From contig NZ_MAXC01000023.1 in NCBI RefSeq assembly GCF_001693485.1, forward strand, positions 186,001 through 250,000: 64,000 nt of DNA, in the 5' to 3' direction. Source of the stretch: Bradyrhizobium sp. LMTR 3 (GTDB lineage: Bacteria; Pseudomonadota; Alphaproteobacteria; Rhizobiales; Xanthobacteraceae). The translations under genes were made by a program, and so were the position numbers. This document shows positions 18,226 to 26,107 of this stretch, piece by piece; the stretch's first letter is position 1; the number at the start of each line of letters is the position of its first letter. The notes under the pieces were generated by a model. It ran no database searches and was not told the origin of the DNA. It was given only the letters and a program-made list of their open reading frames with translations.

Positions 18226-19106
18226 CAGTACTGCACCTTGCGTTCGACATAGCGGAACTGGATCGCGGTCAGCGCGATCACGATGACCATCAGCACGACC
18301 GACTGCGCCGCCGAGCCGCCGAGGTCGCCACCGAGACGGCCGTCGGCATAGACCTTGTAGACCATGGTGGTGGTGGCGCCGGCGGGTCCGCCGCCGGTGA
18401 CGGCGTCGATGATGCCGAACGTGTCGAAGAAGACGTAGACGACGTTGACCACCAGCAGGAAGAACGTCGTCGGCGACAGCAGCGGGAAGATGATGGTCCA
18501 GAAGCGGCGCACCGGCCGCGCGCCGTCGATGGCGCTGGCCTCGATCACGCTTTTCGGGATCGATTGCAGGCCGGCCAGGAAGAACAGGAAATTGTAGGAG
18601 ATCTGCTTCCAGACGGACGCCATCACCACCAGCATCATGGCGTGGTTCTCGTTAAGCAGCGGATTCCAGTCGAGACCCATGCCGCGCAGCGGGCGCGCCA
18701 GCATGCCGAGCGAAGGCTGGAACATGAAGAACCAGAGCACGCCGGCCACCGCGGGCGCCACCGCATAGGGCCAGATCATCAGCGTCTTGTAGGCGGGCGC
18801 GGCCTTCAGATTCTTGTCGGCCTGGGTCGCGAACAACAGCGCGATCGAGAGCGACAGCGCCGCAACCAGCGTCGAGAAGATCACCGTCGTCAGCATCGAC
18901 CGGTAATATTCCGGCTGAGCGAACAGGGCCTGATAATTTTCCAGCCCGACGAATTCGGAGACCAGGCCGAACGCGTCCTCGCGCAGGAAGGACTGCCAGA
19001 TCGCCTGGCTTGCCGGCCAATAGAAGAAGACAACCGTGATGACGAGCTGCGGCAGCAGCAGCAGATAAGGCAGCAGGCGGTTGTTGAAGACGGTGGACTT
19101 TTCCAT
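18225..19106 (-). CDS. ugpA: sn-glycerol-3-phosphate ABC transporter permease UgpA
   Basis: Inner-membrane permease, 293 residues, six membrane segments. The N-terminus is MEKSTVFNNRLLPYLLLLPQ. The EAA coupling loop reads E-A-S-A-I-D-G-A-R-P-V-R-R-F-W (about residues 195-209). It pairs with UgpE as the heterodimeric channel. It follows ugpB after an 83-base gap that contains a strong stem-loop, and its stop overlaps the ugpE start. Confidence 0.93.
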   Translation of the reverse strand: MEKSTVFNNRLLPYLLLLPQLVITVVFFYWPASQAIWQSFLREDAFGLVSEFVGLENYQALFAQPEYYRSMLTTVIFSTLVAALSLSIALLFATQADKNLKAAPAYKTLMIWPYAVAPAVAGVLWFFMFQPSLGMLARPLRGMGLDWNPLLNENHAMMLVVMASVWKQISYNFLFFLAGLQSIPKSVIEASAIDGARPVRRFWTIIFPLLSPTTFFLLVVNVVYVFFDTFGIIDAVTGGGPAGATTTMVYKVYADGRLGGDLGGSAAQSVVLMVIVIALTAIQFRYVERKVQY

Positions 19107-19136
19107 TCAGGCGTCGCGGTCTTACCGGTGATGCAA

Positions 19137-19167
19137 GCGCTCCCTCCCGCAATTCGGGAGGGAGCGC
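19137..19167 (-). terminator. intra-operon stem-loop after ugpB
   Basis: A perfect 13-bp stem GCGCTCCCTCCCG / CGGGAGGGAGCGC with a 5-nt loop, between ugpB and ugpA. There is no T run after it on the minus strand, so it more likely protects ugpB mRNA or partly attenuates read-through than fully terminates. Confidence 0.65.
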
Positions 19168-19189
19168 CGGTAGTCTGGTTCAGCTTCGC

Positions 19190-20503
19190 CTACTTTGCAG
19201 TCTTCTCGAAGGTGCGCAACATGGCATTGCCGCGAGAGACGGCCGCATCGAGGGCTTCCTTCGCGGACTTCTTGCCGCCCAGCGCCGCCTCGATCTCCTC
19301 GGACCAGAGGTCGCGCATCTGCACCATGTTGCCGAAGCGCAGGCCGCGCGAGTTCTCGGTCGGCTCCTTGTTGGTGAGTTCCTTCAAGGGAGTCTGCAGG
19401 GTCGGGTTCTTCTCATAGAAGCCGTCCTTGATCGACTTCTCGTACGCCGCCTTGGTGATCGGCAGATAGCCGGACTCCTGATGCAGCTTGGCCTGGCGGT
19501 TGGTATCCGACAGGAAGGTGAAGAACTTTGCGACGCCCTTGTACTCCTCCGGCTTCTTGCCGCCCATCACCCAGAGCGACGCGCCGCCGATGATCGAGTT
19601 CTGCGGGGCGCCGGCGACATCAGGGTAATAGGGCATCGGCGCCGAGGTGAAGTCGAACTTGGCCGTGCCCTTGGCGGTGGCGTAATAGCCCGACGAGGTC
19701 AGGAAGATTGCGCATTCGCCGGAGCCGAAGCGGGCTTCGTTGGTGCTGGTGCGTCCGCCATAGTCGTAGGTCTTGTCCTTCTGCAGATCGACGAGGTTCT
19801 GCAGATGCTTCACGTGCAGCGGCGAGTTGAACTTCAGCTCGGTATCGAAACCGTCGAGGCCGTTGGCCTTGGTGCCGATCGGCACGTTGTGCCAGGCCGA
19901 GAACTGCTCGATATGCGCCCAGCTTGCCCAGGCGTTGGAGAAGCCGCAGGTCGCATGCCCCGCCGCCTTCAGCTTCTTGGCGGCGTCGAACACTTCCGGC
20001 CACGTCTTCGGGATTTCGGTGACGCCGGCCTTCTTCAATTCATCCTTGTTGATCCACATCACCATGGACGACGAGTTGAAGGGGAACGACAGCATCTCGC
20101 CCTTCGAAGTCGAGTAGTAGCCGGTGATGGTCGGCAGGTACGCCTTGGGGTCGAACGGCTCGCCGGCATCCTTCATGAGCTGGTGGACCGGCTTGATGGC
20201 GCCGGTGGCGCTCATCATGGTGGCGGTGCCGACTTCGAACACCTGCATGATGTGCGGCGCGTTGCCGGCTCGGAACGCCGCGATGCCGGCGTTCATGGTG
20301 TCGGGATAGCTGCCCTTGTAGGACGGCACGACCTTGTAGTCGGATTGGCTGGTGTTGAACTCTTCGGCGAGCTTGTTGACGATGTCGTTGTTGCCGCCGG
20401 TCATGGCGTGCCACCACTGGATCTCGGTCACAGCGTGGGCAGGTGTTGCGAACGCCAGCGCAGCAGTGATTGCCGCGGCTGGGCCGAATTGTCGAAATGC
20501 CAT
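19190..20503 (-). CDS. ugpB: sn-glycerol-3-phosphate-binding protein UgpB
   Basis: Periplasmic solute-binding protein of the Ugp importer, 437 residues as precursor. The signal peptide (residues 1-24) ends in A-T-P-A-H-A. The mature protein begins VTEIQWWHAMTGGNNDIV, typical of UgpB, and continues with the bilobal SBP_bac_1 fold, including SGYYATAKG and GGASLWVMGGKKPEEYKG. The ATG at 20503 has GGAGGAAT upstream, a strong ribosome binding site; a longer frame upstream is not needed. It is the first gene of ugpBAEC. Confidence 0.95.
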   Translation of the reverse strand: MAFRQFGPAAAITAALAFATPAHAVTEIQWWHAMTGGNNDIVNKLAEEFNTSQSDYKVVPSYKGSYPDTMNAGIAAFRAGNAPHIMQVFEVGTATMMSATGAIKPVHQLMKDAGEPFDPKAYLPTITGYYSTSKGEMLSFPFNSSSMVMWINKDELKKAGVTEIPKTWPEVFDAAKKLKAAGHATCGFSNAWASWAHIEQFSAWHNVPIGTKANGLDGFDTELKFNSPLHVKHLQNLVDLQKDKTYDYGGRTSTNEARFGSGECAIFLTSSGYYATAKGTAKFDFTSAPMPYYPDVAGAPQNSIIGGASLWVMGGKKPEEYKGVAKFFTFLSDTNRQAKLHQESGYLPITKAAYEKSIKDGFYEKNPTLQTPLKELTNKEPTENSRGLRFGNMVQMRDLWSEEIEAALGGKKSAKEALDAAVSRGNAMLRTFEKTAK

Positions 20504-20557
20504 GTAATTCCTCCAGGTTGGGATCGTCATCTTCGTTTCGCGCGATAACAGCGTCGG

Positions 20558-20575
20558 ATGACGTGCAAATGACCC
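20558..20575 (-). promoter_or_regulatory. possible Pho box upstream of ugpB
   Basis: On the minus strand two GTCAT pentamers lie exactly 11 bp apart (GTCATTTGCACGTCAT), the spacing of PhoB half sites. ugp genes are PhoB-controlled in several bacteria. The half sites are incomplete (no leading CT), so support is moderate. Confidence 0.45.
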
Positions 20576-20648
20576 TATAAGCGAAAGGATGCTAGTGGGA
20601 AAGCGTGCGGCTGGGGAAGCCGGAAAATAGGCGAAGGCGCCAATGATA

Positions 20649-20772
20649 GCCGTCGCCCCTGCGAACGCAGGGGCCCATAACCACAGCCGTTTGTGGTTGA
20701 AGCAGACGGGCTACCATAGCGCCCAAAGCGACGCCGCGGCGTATGGGCCCCTGCGTTCGCAGGGGTGACGGC
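20649..20772. repeat. long inverted repeat upstream of ugpB
   Basis: The 31-bp arms at 20649-20679 and 20742-20772 differ at one position and contain CCCCTGCGAACGCAGGGG, itself a palindrome. Between them lies CCACAGCCGTTTGTGG, another hairpin. The GGGCCCATAACCAC block resembles the repeat at 62859. Confidence 0.85.
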
Positions 20773-20774
20773 GT

Positions 20775-21971
20775 TTAGCGCTTGCGTTCGGAGCCGCAGA
20801 CTGCGCCCTTGGCGACCAGCGCCTCGATCTCGCTCTTCGAATAGCCGAACTCGCCCAGCACCTCCGATGTGTGCTGGCTGAATTTCGGCGGCGTGCGGCG
20901 CAGGCTGGGCTTGGTCCGCTCCAGCCGGATCGGGGAGGCGACGCCCTTGTACCAGTCCTTCTCGATGATATCGCCACGATGCACCGTATGCGGATTGGTC
21001 AGCGCCTGGTCGATCTTCTGCACCGGACCGGCCGGCAGGCCGGCCGCCAGCAGCCGATTGCAGAGCGGTTCGGCCTCGTGCTGGCTGAACACGGCGGCGA
21101 GCTCGGCGCGCAGCGCCTCGCGGTTGGCGATACGGTCCTTGTTGCGAGCAAAGCGCGGATCGGTGCCGAGTTCAGGCTTGCCGATTTCCCTGGCGAGCTT
21201 GCGGAAGGTGCCGTCATTGCCGACGCCGATGAAGATGTTGTCGGTCTTGGTCGGAAAGATCGCGTAAGGAACGAGGTTCGGGTGCTCGTTGCCGGTGAGC
21301 GACGGCGGCTTGCCATGCATGAAATAGTTCGCGGTGTGCGGGTGCATGATCGCAAGGCCGGTTTCATACAGCGTGGTTTCGAGAAACTGGCCAAGCCCCG
21401 AACACTGCCGCTCCGACAGCGCCATCAGGATACCGATCGCCGCGTAAAGCCCGGTGGTGATGTCGACCAGCGGTACGCCGATCCGCATCGGGCCGCTTTC
21501 GGGCGAGCCGGTCGCCGCGATCATGCCGGTCATGGCCTGGATGATCGCGTCATAGCCGGGATTGCCGCCGCGCGGACCGTCGGCGCCGAAGCCGGAGATC
21601 CGGCAGTGCACCAGCCTTGGAAACTTCGCGCGCAAGATGTCGTTGCCGATACCCCATTTGTCGAGCGTGCCCGGCTTGAAATTCTCGATCAGGACGTCGG
21701 CCGTCTCCAATAGCTTCATCAGCACCGCGCGCCCGTCTTCGGACGCGAGGTCGAGGCCGATCGAGCGCTTGTTGCGGTTGATGCCGACGAAATAGGCCGC
21801 ATCCTCCTCGTGGAACGGAGGGCCCCAGTCGCGCACCTCGTCGCCGGCCGGCGGCTCGACCTTGATCACGTCGGCGCCGTGGTCGGCGAGGATTTGCGTG
21901 CAATAGGGGCCGCCAAGCACGCGCGTCAGATCGATCACGCGCAGGCCGGTCATTGCGCCGGGAGAACTCAT
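20775..21971 (-). CDS. CaiB/BaiF family CoA transferase
   Basis: A type III (family III) acyl-CoA transferase, 398 residues, the usual family size. Recognisable segments are the N-terminal LRVIDLTRVLGGPYCTQILADHGADVIKVEPP, the catalytic-Asp region GLDLASEDG, and the GYDAIIQAMTGM segment. These enzymes move CoA between carboxylic acids through an enzyme-bound anhydride on Asp. The acyl substrate cannot be told; no dehydrogenase or ligase partner is adjacent. Starts at an ATG at 21971. The preceding gap to ohr carries a terminator-like hairpin, so it is probably transcribed alone. Confidence 0.9.
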   Translation of the reverse strand: MSSPGAMTGLRVIDLTRVLGGPYCTQILADHGADVIKVEPPAGDEVRDWGPPFHEEDAAYFVGINRNKRSIGLDLASEDGRAVLMKLLETADVLIENFKPGTLDKWGIGNDILRAKFPRLVHCRISGFGADGPRGGNPGYDAIIQAMTGMIAATGSPESGPMRIGVPLVDITTGLYAAIGILMALSERQCSGLGQFLETTLYETGLAIMHPHTANYFMHGKPPSLTGNEHPNLVPYAIFPTKTDNIFIGVGNDGTFRKLAREIGKPELGTDPRFARNKDRIANREALRAELAAVFSQHEAEPLCNRLLAAGLPAGPVQKIDQALTNPHTVHRGDIIEKDWYKGVASPIRLERTKPSLRRTPPKFSQHTSEVLGEFGYSKSEIEALVAKGAVCGSERKR

Positions 21972-22106
21972 GGAGAAGACCTTCGCTCAGGATGAGAAAT
22001 GGAGGCTTTGAGCTAGCGGTCTTCAGGCGCGGCGGCAATGGCGTCCCGCGCACAGGCGCATGACGCGGCCGCCGTAGCACGAACTCGAAAATTCCGCGGG
22101 GCGAAC

Positions 22107-22131
22107 GGCCCGCCGATATCAGCGGCGGGCC
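22107..22131 (-). terminator. terminator-like hairpin downstream of ohr
   Basis: A perfect 9-bp stem GGCCCGCCG / CGGCGGGCC with a 7-nt loop lies 15 bases past the ohr stop on the minus strand. The T run is weak. Confidence 0.55.
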
Positions 22132-22145
22132 ATCGTGCATCGTCG

Positions 22146-22571
22146 TCAGACGACGGTCAGGCGGACGTCGACATTGCCGCGGGTGGCGTTGGAATAGGGG
22201 CACACCTGGTGGGCCTTCGCGACCAGGGCTTCCGCATCCGCCTTGGGAACGCCGGGCAGCGAAACGGCGAGTTCGATATCGAGGCCGAAGCCGCCGGCCG
22301 AGCGCGGGCCGATGCCGACGGTGGAGGTCACCGAGGCGTCCGCCGGAACCTTCGGGCCGCCTTGCGAAGCGACGAATTTCATGGCGCCGATGAAGCAGGC
22401 GGCATAACCGGCCGCGAACAGTTGCTCGGGATTGTTGCCGGCACCACCGCCGCCGCCGAGTTCTTTCGGGGTGGCGAGCTTGACGTCGAGTGCGCCGTCG
22501 AGGGTGGCGGCGTGGCCATCGCGGCCGCCGGTGGCCTTGGCGCTGGTCTTGTAGAGCACGTTCACGGACAT
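22146..22571 (-). CDS. ohr: organic hydroperoxide resistance protein Ohr
   Basis: Thiol peroxidase of the Ohr/OsmC family, 141 residues, that reduces organic and fatty-acid hydroperoxides with lipoylated proteins as electron donor. The two catalytic cysteines are at residue 59 (YAACFIGAMKF) and residue 124 (HQVCPYSNATRGN), as in canonical Ohr and unlike OsmC. The catalytic Arg is expected in the early ATGGRDGHA segment. It is divergent from ohrR, with two palindromic operator candidates between them. Confidence 0.97.
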   Translation of the reverse strand: MSVNVLYKTSAKATGGRDGHAATLDGALDVKLATPKELGGGGGAGNNPEQLFAAGYAACFIGAMKFVASQGGPKVPADASVTSTVGIGPRSAGGFGLDIELAVSLPGVPKADAEALVAKAHQVCPYSNATRGNVDVRLTVV

Positions 22572-22610
22572 GTCGGTCTCCCCTTGATTTGCGGTTTCGA
22601 TGGATCATCT

Positions 22611-22637
22611 ATTGCACACAATCAGATTGTGCACAAT
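22611..22637. promoter_or_regulatory. OhrR operator candidate 1
   Basis: An imperfect palindrome (TTGCACACAAT, 3 bases, ATTGTGCACAA) lies in the ohr-ohrR intergenic region, proximal to ohr. Confidence 0.55.
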
Positions 22638-22660
22638 TAAAATTATTGCGGAGGTCGCAA

Positions 22661-22680
22661 TTTAATTGTATGCAATTGAA
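22661..22680. promoter_or_regulatory. OhrR operator candidate 2
   Basis: TTTAATTG, 4 bases, CAATTGAA. This has the AT-rich TACAATT/AATTGTA-like character of OhrR sites in other proteobacteria and lies proximal to ohrR. Confidence 0.55.
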
Positions 22681-22737
22681 ATCAAGCGCTTACGGTTCCG
22701 AATCGGGGCAGGGGCGCCGCCCGTTGACGAGGTTGTG

Positions 22738-23196
22738 ATGGCCAGAAAACACGCGGCCGACCTGCCGCTGAGGCTCGATAATCAGCTCTGCTTTGCGGTG
22801 TACTCCACCGCGCACGCGTTCAACCGCGTCTACAAGCCGCTGCTCGACCGGCTCGGCCTGACCTACCCGCAATATCTGGTCATGCTGGTGCTGTGGGAGC
22901 GCGACGGCGTGCCGGTGAAAGACATCGGCGAGCGGCTATTCCTGGATTCAGGCACGCTCACGCCGCTGCTCAAGCGGCTGGAGGCGGCCGAACTGATCAA
23001 GCGGACACGCAGCACCGAGGACGAGCGGCAGGTGCTGATCGCGCTGACGGCAAAGGGCGAGTCGCTCAGGGAGAAAGCGAGAGCTGTGCCACAGGCGATC
23101 CTGGCGGCGTCGGCCTGTTCGGTCGGCGAGCTGGTGGCGATGAAGAACGAGATCGTCGCGCTGCGCGACCGGTTGAATGCGGTGCTGGGGGAGTAG
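22738..23196 (+). CDS. ohrR: MarR-family peroxide sensor OhrR
   Basis: Repressor of ohr inactivated by organic hydroperoxides. The 152-residue MarR winged-helix protein has the reactive Cys at residue 18 in N-Q-L-C-F-A-V-Y-S, the position conserved in OhrR. A second Cys near the C-terminus (ASACSVGEL) fits the two-Cys subtype that forms an intersubunit disulfide. The recognition region is LFLDSGTLTPLLKRLE and the wing is RSTEDERQVLIALT. The ATG at 22738 gives the family N-terminus. An IS remnant begins within ten bases of its stop. Confidence 0.94.
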   Translation: MARKHAADLPLRLDNQLCFAVYSTAHAFNRVYKPLLDRLGLTYPQYLVMLVLWERDGVPVKDIGERLFLDSGTLTPLLKRLEAAELIKRTRSTEDERQVLIALTAKGESLREKARAVPQAILAASACSVGELVAMKNEIVALRDRLNAVLGE

Positions 23197-23202
23197 GGGG
23201 AA

Positions 23203-23723
23203 TCAGAGGCGTTTTGCCGTTAGGAAGAAGCGGATCGGGCAACCCAAGCCGCGGACAGCCATATGGATTTTTGTCGTCAGGCCGCCGCGCGAACGCCCGA
23301 TGGCCTGATTTTGAGCCCCCCTTTTGCGCCGCTGGCGTGCTGGTGGGCGCGGACGATGGTGGAGTCAACGATCAGGTATTCAAAGTCCGGATCATCTGCG
23401 AGCGCTTCGAACATGCGCAGCCAGACCCCCTTGGCGCTCCATCGGCTGAAGCGTCGGAAGACGCTGTTCCATTCGCCAAACGCCTCGGGCAGATCACGCC
23501 ACGGCGAACCGGTTCGCACGATCCATAACACCCCTTCGACAAACATCCGGTTGTCGCGGCCTGTCGAACCGCGCTGGTCCGGTCGACCGATGATCAGGCG
23601 GGAGATACGATCCCATTGTGCATCGCTCAGGACGAGGCGATCCATGACACCCAAGGCTTTCTCCTAAAAGAAAGCCTTGAATCACATTCCATCTGATTTG
23701 AGAATCCCAAGAGTCCACACGAC
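23203..23723 (-). mobile_element. truncated IS5-family (IS427-like) insertion sequence
   Basis: The remnant starts at 23723, beside a CTAG that could be the target site, and is cut off at about 23203 against the end of ohrR. Its first reading frame (23654 to 23277) encodes an IS5-type OrfA: DRLVLSDAQWDRISRLI, GVLWIVRTGSPWRDLPEAFG, then YLIVDSTIVRAHQHASGAKGG with the first catalytic Asp. A second frame continues QAIGRSRGGLTTKIHMAV and stops at 23203-23205. The two frames meet at AAAAGGGGGG (23325-23316, minus strand), the usual slippage site of this group. The second Asp and Glu of the DDE triad and the right end are missing, so the element is dead. Confidence 0.85.
23277..23654 (-). pseudogene. 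IS5-family transposase OrfA, from truncated IS
   Basis: A 125-residue intact first frame of a frameshifted IS5/IS427-type transposase. It contains the DUF4096-like N-terminal domain and the first catalytic Asp (IVDSTIVRAH). Without a complete second frame it cannot make a functional transposase. Confidence 0.85.
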
Positions 23724-23902
23724 CTAGCGCTTTGTACTTGTCCGGAAAGGCGCAGTACCAAATCAACTCCCAGGGCTTGAATTTTGCGGTGTGCGCGGAT
23801 GCCGGCGTTGTGTTCGGGTATTCGCCGCTTCAAATCCGCGGTTGCACCGATGTATTCCTGTTCAGGGGAATCGAGGCTACGGATGATGTAGACGTACCAC
23901 AT
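23724..23902 (-). pseudogene. GIY-YIG nuclease gene, frameshifted and interrupted by IS
   Basis: The frame opens MWYVYIIRSLDSPEQEYIGATADLKRRIPEHNAG, the start of a UPF0213/YhbQ-type GIY-YIG domain protein. About 36 codons in, a one-base change shifts the frame. The expected continuation (AHTAKFKPWELIWYCAFPDKYKAL) is readable in another frame up to 23724, where the IS begins. The remaining C-terminal part is gone. It is therefore broken twice, by frameshift and by insertion. Confidence 0.85.
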
Positions 23903-23973
23903 CGTTCCTCACGCGCGGAAAGCGCGAACTGAAACCTCTACCAGCCCGTCTTCGCCCTTTGGGCTACGCCGGG

Positions 23974-24035
23974 CACCACGCTTCGCCCTTCGGCCATCAC
24001 GTGGCTGCGCCACGCGAAGCCCGAAGGGCGAAGCG

Positions 24036-24040
<5 letters not shown>
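23974..24040. repeat. 20-bp perfect inverted repeat abutting tRNA-Ala
   Basis: The arms CACCACGCTTCGCCCTTCGG (23974-23993) and its exact complement (24021-24040) enclose 27 bases. The right arm covers the last five bases of tRNA-Ala including its CCA end. Confidence 0.85.
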
Positions 24041-24111
<71 letters not shown>

Positions 24112-24176
24112 TTAAGAATCGCGCGCCTCAATTCGGCGTGCGGGCAACGACCCTGAACCACAGTTTAGGGCCGATC

Positions 24177-24602
24177 TCAAGTCTCTTCGTCACCTCCGAC
24201 GTCGCCGATGATGTCGGTAACGTCCTCATCGCCCTCTTCCTCGTCCGGAATGAAGGTAGAATCGTCGTCGTCATCGTCCTCGATGGTCTCGTCGATCTCG
24301 ATATCGTCTTCCGATTCGGGAACCACGGCCTTGACCTTGCCGGTGTTCTCCTCGGCATCGGCCTCCTCGAGCGAGACCAATTCTTCGGCCTCGGCGGCCT
24401 CCGGCATATCGGCGGCAGCGGTAGCCGACGCGGCGGCTGCAGCGCGCGCGGCATCGCCACGGGCGGCCCGCGGCGGCGCGATCGGGGCAATCGGCACGAC
24501 CTCGCCGGTGTAGGGCGAAATCACCGGGCTCTTGTTCAGGTCATAGAACTTTTTACCCGTCGTCGGGCAAATACGCTTGGTTCCGAGATCGGATTTGGCC
24601 AC
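24177..24602 (-). CDS. TIGR02300 family protein (FYDLN acid domain)
   Basis: A 141-residue protein restricted to alphaproteobacteria. The conserved N-terminus MAKSDLGTKRICPTTGKKFYDLNK is followed by SPVISPYTGE, an Ala-rich stretch and a very acidic, low-complexity C-terminal half (D/E runs around residues 100-135). The N-terminal C-P-x-x-G-K-K-F-Y resembles half of a zinc ribbon. Function unknown. It is separated from divergent aroA by about 140 bases. Confidence 0.88.
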   Translation of the reverse strand: MAKSDLGTKRICPTTGKKFYDLNKSPVISPYTGEVVPIAPIAPPRAARGDAARAAAAASATAAADMPEAAEAEELVSLEEADAEENTGKVKAVVPESEDDIEIDETIEDDDDDDSTFIPDEEEGDEDVTDIIGDVGGDEET

Positions 24603-24745
24603 GTGTAGATCCTGGGAAATTCTGAAAAACGGTGCTTCACTTGGCTAGTTGAGGGGCCGGTGTCAATAGCACTTTGAAGCTTTTGAGGGCCGCGTGACGC
24701 CGTGTGGTCCATGTGATACTGCCGCCCCCGCAGAGGACCACCATC

Positions 24746-26083
24746 TTGACCCATTCAACCACCCAGACGCCGCTGGAATCCCGCGCCAGCGGTCCCTTGG
24801 CCGGGAAAGTCCGCGTTCCCGGCGACAAGTCGATTTCGCACCGCGCACTCATTCTGGGGGCGCTTTCGGTCGGCGAAACCAGGATCTCCGGCCTGCTCGA
24901 GGGCGAGGACGTCCTCAATACCGCCAACTCGATGCAGGCGCTGGGCGCCCAGGTCGAGCGAACCGGGCCGTTTGCCTGGCAGGTCAGGGGCGTGGGCGTG
25001 GCCGGCTTCGCCCAGCCGGCCTCCCCGCTCGATTTCGGCAATTCCGGCACCGGGTGTCGGCTGGTGATGGGGGCTGTGGCCGGCTGCCCGATCACGGCCG
25101 TGTTCGACGGCGATGCCTCGCTGCGCTCCCGCCCGATGCGCCGGATCCTCGATCCCCTGGAACTGATGGGGGCCAAAGCCGGGGAAACCAAGGAAGGCGG
25201 TCGCCTGCCGCTGACGCTGCATGGCGCCCGCGATCCCGTGCCGATCCTGTATCGTACGCCGGTAGCCTCGGCACAGATCAAATCGGCGGTGCTGCTGGCG
25301 GGACTTGCCGCGCCTGGCGTCACTACCGTCATCGAGCAGGAAGCCAGCCGCGACCACACCGAGCTGATGCTGAAACATTTCGGCGCAGATATCGTCTCGG
25401 TCAAGGAAGGCAGCCACGGCCGCAAGATCGCGCTCACCGGCCAGCCCGAACTGCATGGCGCCGAGGTCGTGGTGCCTGCCGATCCATCTTCGGCGGCATT
25501 TCCGATCGTGGCGGCGCTGATCGTCGCGGGCTCCGACGTGACCTTCTCCGACGTCATGACCAACCCGTTGCGCACCGGCCTCTTCACGACGCTGCGCGAG
25601 ATGGGCGCCGCCATCGAGGAAAGCGAGGTTCGCGGCGACGCCGGCGAGCCGATGGCCCGGCTGCGCGTGCGCGCCTCAAAACTGCGCGGCATCGAGGTGC
25701 CGCCGGAGCGCGCACCTTCGATGATCGACGAATATCTGGTGCTTGCGGTCGCAGCCTCCTTTGCCGAGGGCACCACCATCATGCGCGGCCTGCAGGAACT
25801 GCGCGTCAAGGAGTCCGACCGACTGGAGGCGACCGCCGACATGCTGCGCGTCAACGGCGTCAGGGTCGAGATCGCGGGCGATGATTTGATCGTCGAGGGC
25901 CGCGGCCACGTGCCCGGCGGCGGCCTGGTCGCCACTCACATGGACCACCGCATCGCCATGTCCGCGCTGGTGATGGGGCTTGCGGCCGACAAGCCGGTCA
26001 AGGTCGACGACACCGCCTTCATCGCCACCAGCTTTCCGGATTTCATTCCGATGATGCGCTCGCTGGGAGCTGAGTTTTCATGA
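24746..26083 (+). CDS. aroA: 3-phosphoshikimate 1-carboxyvinyltransferase (EPSP synthase)
   Basis: Catalyses the PEP-dependent sixth step of the shikimate pathway. 445 residues with R-V-P-G-D-K-S-I-S-H-R near residue 23, LDFGNSGTGCRL at about 95-106, SAQIKSAVLLAGL, SRDHTE and LRVKESDRL. The SAQIK and RDHTE segments place it with class II (CP4-like) enzymes. The residue equivalent to CP4 Ala100 is Gly101 here. The best start is TTG at 24746, with GAGGA eight bases upstream. An in-frame GTG at 24704 would add 14 residues that do not resemble the family. Confidence 0.95.
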   Translation: MTHSTTQTPLESRASGPLAGKVRVPGDKSISHRALILGALSVGETRISGLLEGEDVLNTANSMQALGAQVERTGPFAWQVRGVGVAGFAQPASPLDFGNSGTGCRLVMGAVAGCPITAVFDGDASLRSRPMRRILDPLELMGAKAGETKEGGRLPLTLHGARDPVPILYRTPVASAQIKSAVLLAGLAAPGVTTVIEQEASRDHTELMLKHFGADIVSVKEGSHGRKIALTGQPELHGAEVVVPADPSSAAFPIVAALIVAGSDVTFSDVMTNPLRTGLFTTLREMGAAIEESEVRGDAGEPMARLRVRASKLRGIEVPPERAPSMIDEYLVLAVAASFAEGTTIMRGLQELRVKESDRLEATADMLRVNGVRVEIAGDDLIVEGRGHVPGGGLVATHMDHRIAMSALVMGLAADKPVKVDDTAFIATSFPDFIPMMRSLGAEFS

Positions 26084-26107
26084 GCAAGGAGCTGAAGGAG
26101 CAATCCG

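Noticed and set aside
24704..24745. GTG-initiated N-terminal extension of AroA
   Set aside because: The 14 extra residues do not resemble family N-termini, and GAGGA is placed for the TTG at 24746.
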